From Batrachochytrium dendrobatidis JAM81 (lineage: Eukaryota; Chytridiomycota; Chytridiomycetes; Rhizophydiales), in assembly GCF_000203795.2 (NCBI RefSeq), contig NW_006281099.1, positions 4,415,032 to 4,429,270 of the forward strand: 14,239 nt of DNA. Direction: 5' to 3'. The notes beneath the pieces are model-generated. The model was not told the origin of the DNA and made no database searches. It was given only the letters and a program-made list of their open reading frames with translations. This document shows positions 9,798 to 14,239 of the stretch, one piece after another. Numbering within the stretch: the stretch's first letter is position 1; every line of letters starts with the position of its first letter. Both the position numbers and the translations under genes were made by a program.

Positions 9798-10713
9798 ATT
9801 ACACAACCAATACATGATATCATGCCAGTTTGATGCCATGACAATACATGTATATACTTGATATTGTATCATGTCCAGTTTCAATACAATCCATGCATGT
9901 TTGTTGGCACAACACTGTAATATATGATGGTTTTCTTGACGACATGCTGGGACAGTATGAGCTAGTCGATAATATGTTAATAACTTGGTCAGTAGTGGTC
10001 GTACAGTGTCAATGCCAACTGATATCGAATCAGAACGATATAATACATGTATTTTTGACGCATTTGCATACATGATAAATTGTTGATTGACTGATAGACA
10101 CGATACTAGATTAAAATAACAAGTAGAGCTCGTCGTTTCAAACCAATTGCAAACTAAAAACTTTAATATCGACTATGACCACAAAAGTCGACCAAATGAC
10201 TTGGTATGCACCACATATATGTAATTATGTGTTGCGGATCGAATTATGATGTCACTGACGCACTATGGTCAATATCTGACATGGAATGGGTCGACCAAAG
10301 TCCGAAAATGACGTTTTGGCGTGTTTGATGTCGTATATCGTCGTCAATACTGACACTAGTTGCATGAAACTGCTACAGTATATGCACATGACATTGGTAT
10401 GTACAATGCATGCATGTGTTGACATGCGATACATGTAAAAAATACAACTTGCACATAGCACGAATATTTGACATGAAACTGGAAATGCGTGTATCTCGAT
10501 GAATAATGACACTACATGCATGCGATTGATACTGGACATGTATGTATATACATACTATATATTGGACATGCATCATGGCATGTTGTCAACTAAACTAACA
10601 ACATGTTATAGTCACGACTGTCGACCGAATTGGACACGTCGGTATACACTCAAAACACGACTTATTGTACTGTGGTTTGGACTGTATACATATCATGTAT
10701 ATATATTACAATG
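9798..10713 (+). repeat. Diverged direct repeat, copy B
   Basis: This is the second copy of the element at 7943-8662. It shares the opening hairpin (9837-9873), the conserved CAATCCATGCATGTTTG, the ungapped core at about 10298-10539, the internal repeat with TGACACTA (about 10350 and 10507), and the ending near ATTACAATGG. It is about 190 bp longer. The extra sequence lies at roughly 10030-10205 and is either an insertion here or a deletion in copy A. The minisatellite and 10-bp array lie between the copies. Confidence 0.75.
9837..9873. repeat. Inverted repeat at the start of copy B
   Basis: CATGACAATAC pairs with ATATTGTATCATG, the counterpart of 7980-8016. The stem is kept apart from one end pair, while the loop has changed at several bases. 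Confidence 0.5.
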
Positions 10714-11230
10714 GTCAATATATCAATACGATAGCATCAATATTGACAAAGTTGGATATATTGTCCGAATATCAGACATGGTATCCTGTCCGAATGTCCG
10801 GATAATATCAGACACGAGTGGTTAGTATGACGTTTGGAGTGTCCGAATGCGGATATATTAATGCAGCGGTCAATTATGGTGATGATCAGCATACGTATGC
10901 AACGGATTACGGCTCAATTGCCGGGTTTTTTTTGTACGAATATTGGGTGGTGATGCAAATGCAGCCATATGCCTATACAGTACTGCATTGGCTGACTCGA
11001 TGACATGTATATACACATTACAATATGGTTACAATATGGTAACAATACAGAGTTACAATGGCTGTTGTATAGGGTCAAAATAAACGGTTGAATAGTATTG
11101 AAATACGACACAAAATCATGCAAAAAAACAACGCATTGTGGGGTAATGATACACTCATGACACACTCATGATACACTGTATGATGGTGGTCGGATCACTG
11201 TGATATTGGACAGTAACATGCATACATGTT
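10714..11230. other. AT-rich accessory sequence, no supported gene
   Basis: Only short unrecognised open frames are seen. A near-tandem pair, ACAATATGGTTACAATATGGTAACAA, occurs at about 11018-11045, reported here only for its repeated ACAATATGGT. Confidence 0.3.
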
Positions 11231-11231
11231 G

Positions 11232-11255
11232 TATACACAACCAGTTGAAATATGG
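11232..11255 (+). repeat. Short third repeat fragment
   Basis: These 24 bases match 7835-7858, just upstream of copy A, at 23 of 24 positions (TATACACAACCAGTTGAAAT then ATGG). This suggests that the repeated unit once extended further left, or that a third degraded copy existed. Confidence 0.55.
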
Positions 11256-11759
11256 ATACAATCCGAGTGTTACTGATGGGACTACAAATGATTGCAATAA
11301 AATTGTAATGATCAAGCGTAATTGAACATGTACAAAACGCACGTCCCACACATGGACAACACACTGCAATTCAATGGCACAGTACATGATGACGATGCAA
11401 GCGATATGTAAGTATATGTATATGGATATGGAGGTACGATGATTGCGGATACAATGGTGTACAGATCAACAGTGAATGGAGCACAAACAACAATGGAGCA
11501 TGGACATTATAATGCGTACAAAAAGATGATCACTACAGCAACACACACTAGATACAGTTTTGATGACAGGATGGTAATACAGCAATCAAACCGGCAGTAT
11601 GCGATACAGTATAACGTATAGCATTGTATAAAGTGATGATGAATGGCCATTGATTGATATTGGTGACGAATACAGACTGGAATGTATGGTCATGGCACGA
11701 CGATAATTGACATGTAAAACGGCCAAGTAATATTAAATTGCCGAGACGTTACCAAAGCA
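11256..11759. other. Mixed sequence before the rDNA spacer, no supported gene
   Basis: A 60-codon run at 11439-11621 begins at ATG (MIADTMVYRSTVNG...) with no recognised motif. A good donor-like GTAAGT lies upstream at about 11415, so a spliced relic is possible, but no upstream exon or acceptor could be fixed. Confidence 0.25.
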
Positions 11760-11945
11760 ATGTTTTTGAACAAACCATTTGGCATAATCAGAAAAATAAC
11801 GAGACTTAAACAGGGTCATTTATTCAGTGTGGAAGGATCCAAGAACCGGATATCTGTGAGAGCACAACCCGATGAAATAACTCGGCGGGCAGAACAGATC
11901 GGTGCAGCACACATTGATAGGCTTTTGATAGCTAGCCAATTGTAA
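11760..11945 (+). CDS. Small hypothetical ORF, unrecognised, doubtful
   Basis: This 61-codon ATG frame encodes a basic product that begins MFLNKPFGIIRKITRLKQGH and ends IDRLLIASQL. It falls where base composition becomes less AT-rich, at the approach to the rDNA spacer. The preceding AAAGCA context is acceptable for initiation. No domain, signal peptide or membrane segment is visible, and no introns clearly extend it. A chance frame in spacer DNA is as likely as a gene. Confidence 0.18.
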   Translation: MFLNKPFGIIRKITRLKQGHLFSVEGSKNRISVRAQPDEITRRAEQIGAAHIDRLLIASQL

Positions 11946-12389
11946 TTATCACTTGGAACGTCCCCGCCGTATTTGTTGATATGGAGGGAGCAGCGTTTGT
12001 CGGAGCAATCCGTCGGGTAATTATTAATTGGTGCTCATTGATGGGTTAGCACTATGTGGTTTTTGGTTTCCACCCCGAAGCTATGCACAATGGTAGATTT
12101 GGGTGACTCGGAATATAATGGCTAAATTATAGTGATGATAATGGCACTACTGACAGCGATGACAGTATTCGGCACGACCATATCTGTTACTATAATGCTT
12201 TTTGATATGAATCAGCAGTTTTTTGAACGGCATATTGGGCCCGACAGGGTGATTTGATGACCTACACAACCGAGATTAGCACGGAATGCGTGAAGCAAAA
12301 CCGAATTGATTAGGAAGTGTACAGAACCAGATGAACCAATGGCTTGAAAAAGCAAATGTTGATGTTTAGGATGTGATGTGGTTGCAATA

Positions 12390-12450
12390 TTTTGATTTTT
12401 GGGATTTTGATTTTTGGATTTCCAGATTTTTTGATCTTGATTTGGATATG
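12390..12450 (+). repeat. T/G-rich simple sequence, block 1
   Basis: Degenerate GGATTTTGATTT-like runs, with few C residues on the plus strand. Confidence 0.6.
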
Positions 12451-12576
12451 CAATTACTACAATGTGGATACCGTGAATGTGTATTGAACAGTTGGACAAG
12501 ATGGATTGGGACAACTAGCGAGGTTTAAATCTTAGTAGTACCAATTATTATATATGGAGTAATGATTTGACTGGGC

Positions 12577-12720
12577 CAATTTGGATTTGGATTAGATTTG
12601 TGGATTTTGAATTTTCGGATTTTCGGATTCGGATTCATAATTTTAAATTGAATTTGATTTGGATTTGGATTGTATTTGGATTGGGTTTAAATTTGATTCT
12701 AATTGAATTTGATTCAATAC
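12577..12720 (+). repeat. T/G-rich degenerate hexamer repeat, block 2
   Basis: Imperfect GGATTT / GAATTT / TTCGGA units run for about 140 bases. C is almost absent on the plus strand, so there is a strong G-over-C skew in the direction of rRNA transcription. Confidence 0.7.
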
Positions 12721-13074
12721 CAAATAGCTTGGTACAATGATTACAGTGCACACCATATATGATGATTACCGCGAAAAATACCAGCGCAATTGTTTTAAAC
12801 CAGTGGGTTCCCCAACGGGATCCATGTAGGAACCAACCGATTCAACTGAACACTACACAAATGGGGTAAACACATGGTAGACACATGACGAATAAACATT
12901 AATGTAAGCGATTTTGAGTGATTGGAACAAAAGGTGATGTGCACGACGTAAACAAGACGGCAAAGCAACACAAGAACCGTGATGATCAAGGGGAAAATGG
13001 TATTCGAAACACAATGTTGGGGTTGATATGTTGAACGAGGGACTGCGACAGTGGAGTATTGTCATTTGATGACA

Positions 13075-13306
13075 AATGTCCACTTGGGAATGATACAATT
13101 GGGTATTGTTTCCACAAACGGGCAAGCCAAACATGGTAACATAATATGGTAACATGGTTGGTGAGTTGCGTTTGGAATGGACGGCGTTGTTGTACTTGGT
13201 ACAGTGACAATGTCCACTTGGGAATGATACAATTGGGTATCGTTTCCTCAGACGCGGCAAGCCAAACATGGTAACACATGGTTGGTGAGTTGGGTTTGGA
13301 ATGGAC
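13075..13306 (+). repeat. Spacer tandem duplication of about 100 bp
   Basis: Unit 1 (13075-13182) and unit 2 (13209-13306) share AATGTCCACTTGGGAATGAT, then ACAATTGGGTAT, GGCAAGCCAAACATGGTAAC, CATGGTTGGTGAGTTG and TTTGGAATGGAC. Unit 1 is 10 bp longer because ATGGTAACATA is followed by ATATGGTAACA. The spacer between the units is 26 bp. Subrepeats of this kind are common in rDNA spacers. Confidence 0.88.
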
Positions 13307-13474
13307 CCCACTTGATGTGGGAGTCTGACCATGCCATGGCATGTGCATTATTGCATATAACATGGTATGGTACCGGTTTCGTCACCGGGGACTTGGTCAG
13401 ATAATGACCGAGACCAAACAGACGCCGTACCGCGAGGTATGTGTCGAGGGGGAGTGGGATGGATGGGGAAGTGG

Positions 13475-13670
13475 GAAATGTCCGAGGATGATGTCCAAAG
13501 ACACGGTGTCCAAGGACCATGTCCGAAAGACGTGGTGTCCAAAGACATGGTGTCCGAAGGCCACGTCCCGAGGACTGGAGGATCGGAGGGAGGACCATGT
13601 CCAAATGGACCATGTCCAAATGGACCATGTCCAAATGTCCAAATGGACAAGAGGACCACGTCCAAAGGTC
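13475..13670 (+). repeat. 15-bp GGAC...GTCC minisatellite
   Basis: Three perfect tandem units of GGACCATGTCCAAAT lie at 13592-13606, 13607-13621 and 13622-13636. They are flanked by looser units (GACACGGTGTCCAAG, GACGTGGTGTCCAAA, GGACCACGTCCAAAG). Each unit holds GGAC and GTCC arms that are inverted copies of each other, so the array offers many small dyads. The 15-bp period keeps reading frames open on both strands, which explains the overlapping open frames here. Confidence 0.85.
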
Positions 13671-13937
13671 ATGGCATTTTTGAATGACAAGCTGACCCAA
13701 TGTTTGTACAAGACGATGCTAAAACAGCAGCATTGTACAAGCCAAGGCCAGACGGTTATGAATTGAATAACAAATGGGGTAACGACCCAAAGTGTAGATG
13801 ACTACTTGACAAGTAACGATAACGGAGCAAACAATGGAAACACGATAGTTTCAATGACGAATGATGATGGTTTGTCAGTTGACAAGTGATTATTATTTGA
13901 GAATCGAGTAAATAGTATGGTGAATGTGGGAGGTATT

Positions 13938-13960
13938 GATACAATGTATTGATACCAAGA
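13938..13960 (+). repeat. GTATTGATAC direct repeat in the 5' spacer
   Basis: Two copies of GTATTGATAC are separated by AAT, at about 13934-13956, roughly 100 bp before 18S. Each copy is itself a partial palindrome (GTAT-TG-ATAC). This could be a protein-binding site or part of the 5' ETS RNA fold. Confidence 0.5.
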
Positions 13961-13990
13961 GTGAGAAATAATGAGTGGATAACAAAAAGT

Positions 13991-14042
13991 GAGAGAGTGA
14001 ATTGAGGAGATTGGGCAACCAAACTCTCCAAAACACTCTCTC
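13991..14042 (+). ncRNA. 5' ETS stem-loop just before 18S
   Basis: The outer stem is GAGAGAGTG (13991-13999) with CACTCTCTC (14034-14042), a perfect 9 bp. The inner stem is GGAGA (14006-14010) with TCTCC (14025-14029). The top is TTGG (14011-14014) with CCAA (14019-14022), closing a GCAA tetraloop of GNRA type. This totals 18 Watson-Crick pairs with one internal loop and a 2-nt bulge. It ends 14 nt before 18S, so it probably belongs to the pre-rRNA leader processed at the 18S 5' end. Confidence 0.72.
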
Positions 14043-14056
14043 CCATAAAAGATAGT

Positions 14057-14239
14057 TACCTGGTTGATCCTGCCAGTAGTCATATGCTTGTCTCAAAGAT
14101 TAAGCCATGCATGTCCAAGTATAAACGAATATACAGTGAAACTGCGAATGGCTCATTAAATCAGTTATAGTTTAATTGATAGTACCTTACTAGTTGGATA
14201 ACCAGTGGTAATTCTAGAGCTAATACATGCAACAAGTCC
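14057..14239 (+). rRNA. 18S small-subunit rRNA, 5' end (partial)
   Basis: This begins with the universal eukaryotic TACCTGGTTGATCCTGCCAG and continues with GTCATATGCTTGTCTCAAAG, AAACTGCGAATGGCTCATTA and ATTCTAGAGCTAATACATGC. It runs off the right edge after about 183 bases. It is transcribed rightward by RNA polymerase I as part of the 35S/45S-type precursor. The overall sequence is fungal-like. Compared with the usual conserved sequence there are some deviations: ATGTCCAAGT where ATGTCTAAGT is typical, and an extra A in ATAACCAGTGGTAA. Confidence 0.98.

Larger units (their letters stand above)
11946..14056 (+). other. rDNA intergenic spacer and 5' external transcribed spacer
   Basis: The position directly upstream of 18S on the same strand makes this the spacer; its left limit is uncertain (about 11.7-12.0 kb). 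It contains T/G-rich simple sequence, a roughly 100-bp duplication, a 15-bp minisatellite and a terminal stem-loop, all listed separately. Long minus-strand open frames across 12853-13700 follow the repeats and are not genes. No 5S rRNA gene was recognised on either strand. The RNA polymerase I start could not be placed. Confidence 0.7.

Noticed and set aside
9789..10075. Open frames of 75-95 codons on both strands
   Set aside because: They lie in repeat copy B, antisense to each other, and have no counterpart of equal length in copy A.
12577..12720. Telomere-like hexamers (GGATTT)
   Set aside because: The units are degenerate, internal to the rDNA spacer and not the TTAGGG expected for most fungi.
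12853..13363. Minus-strand open frames of 125-159 codons
   Set aside because: They cover the roughly 100-bp spacer duplication and repeat the same peptide blocks in different frames. They lie in the spacer directly upstream of 18S.
13592..13636. Regular repeats that might suggest a CRISPR array
   Set aside because: The units abut with no spacers, and the sequence is eukaryotic.
13248..13766. Several overlapping open frames of 100-150 codons on both strands
   Set aside because: They are produced by the 15-bp repeat, whose period is a multiple of three, within the rDNA spacer. Their translations are repetitive and have no domain.
11946..14056. 5S rRNA gene in the spacer
   Set aside because: This was looked for on both strands because many fungi carry it there, but no 5S-like internal promoter or conserved core was recognised.
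13756..14096. Minus-strand open frames running into 18S
   Set aside because: They are antisense to the 5' ETS and the 18S start; no coding evidence.

Overview
The window is eukaryotic nuclear DNA. The last 183 bases are the 5' end of a small-subunit (18S) rRNA gene, and an interrupted pepsin-type protease gene has short spliceosomal introns (64-77 nt, all with TAG acceptors). The 18S sequence looks fungal. The pairing of a Crinkler (CRN)/RHS-like gene with a secreted aspartyl protease in AT-rich, repeat-filled sequence suggests an early-diverging fungus, most likely a chytrid of the Batrachochytrium kind. The species is an inference and was not tested by search.

Layout, left to right. (1) 3-1167: the 3' part of a CRN/RHS-like NTPase-nuclease gene that runs off the left edge and changes reading frame near 770-850. 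(2) 1168-5450: about 4.3 kb of AT-rich sequence with no complete gene. Open stretches in different frames at about 1408-2180 and 3006-3607 look like relics of one or more decayed plus-strand genes. (3) 5454-7076: a TATA box and a four-exon secreted aspartyl protease gene (family A1), the only gene here that looks whole. Its second intron reads best as a GC-AG intron, and its first catalytic motif is unusual. (4) 7077-11620: accessory sequence. It holds two diverged direct copies of a roughly 0.7-0.9 kb element, an 11-13 bp minisatellite between them, a 10-bp tandem repeat, and a small third fragment of the sequence next to the element. (5) About 11700-14056: rDNA intergenic spacer and 5' external transcribed spacer, with T/G-rich simple sequence, a roughly 100-bp tandem duplication, a 15-bp GGAC...GTCC minisatellite, and a strong stem-loop ending 14 nt before the 18S gene. 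(6) 14057-14239: 18S rRNA 5' end.

The two recognisable protein genes belong to classes expected of host-associated chytrids: a candidate effector and a secreted protease. They sit beside the edge of an rDNA unit, in the repeat-rich kind of compartment where fast-evolving families often lie. No operon-like or multi-gene system is evident. The points most worth checking are the spacer stem-loop, the GC-AG intron, the altered protease motif, the CRN frame change and the duplicated element.
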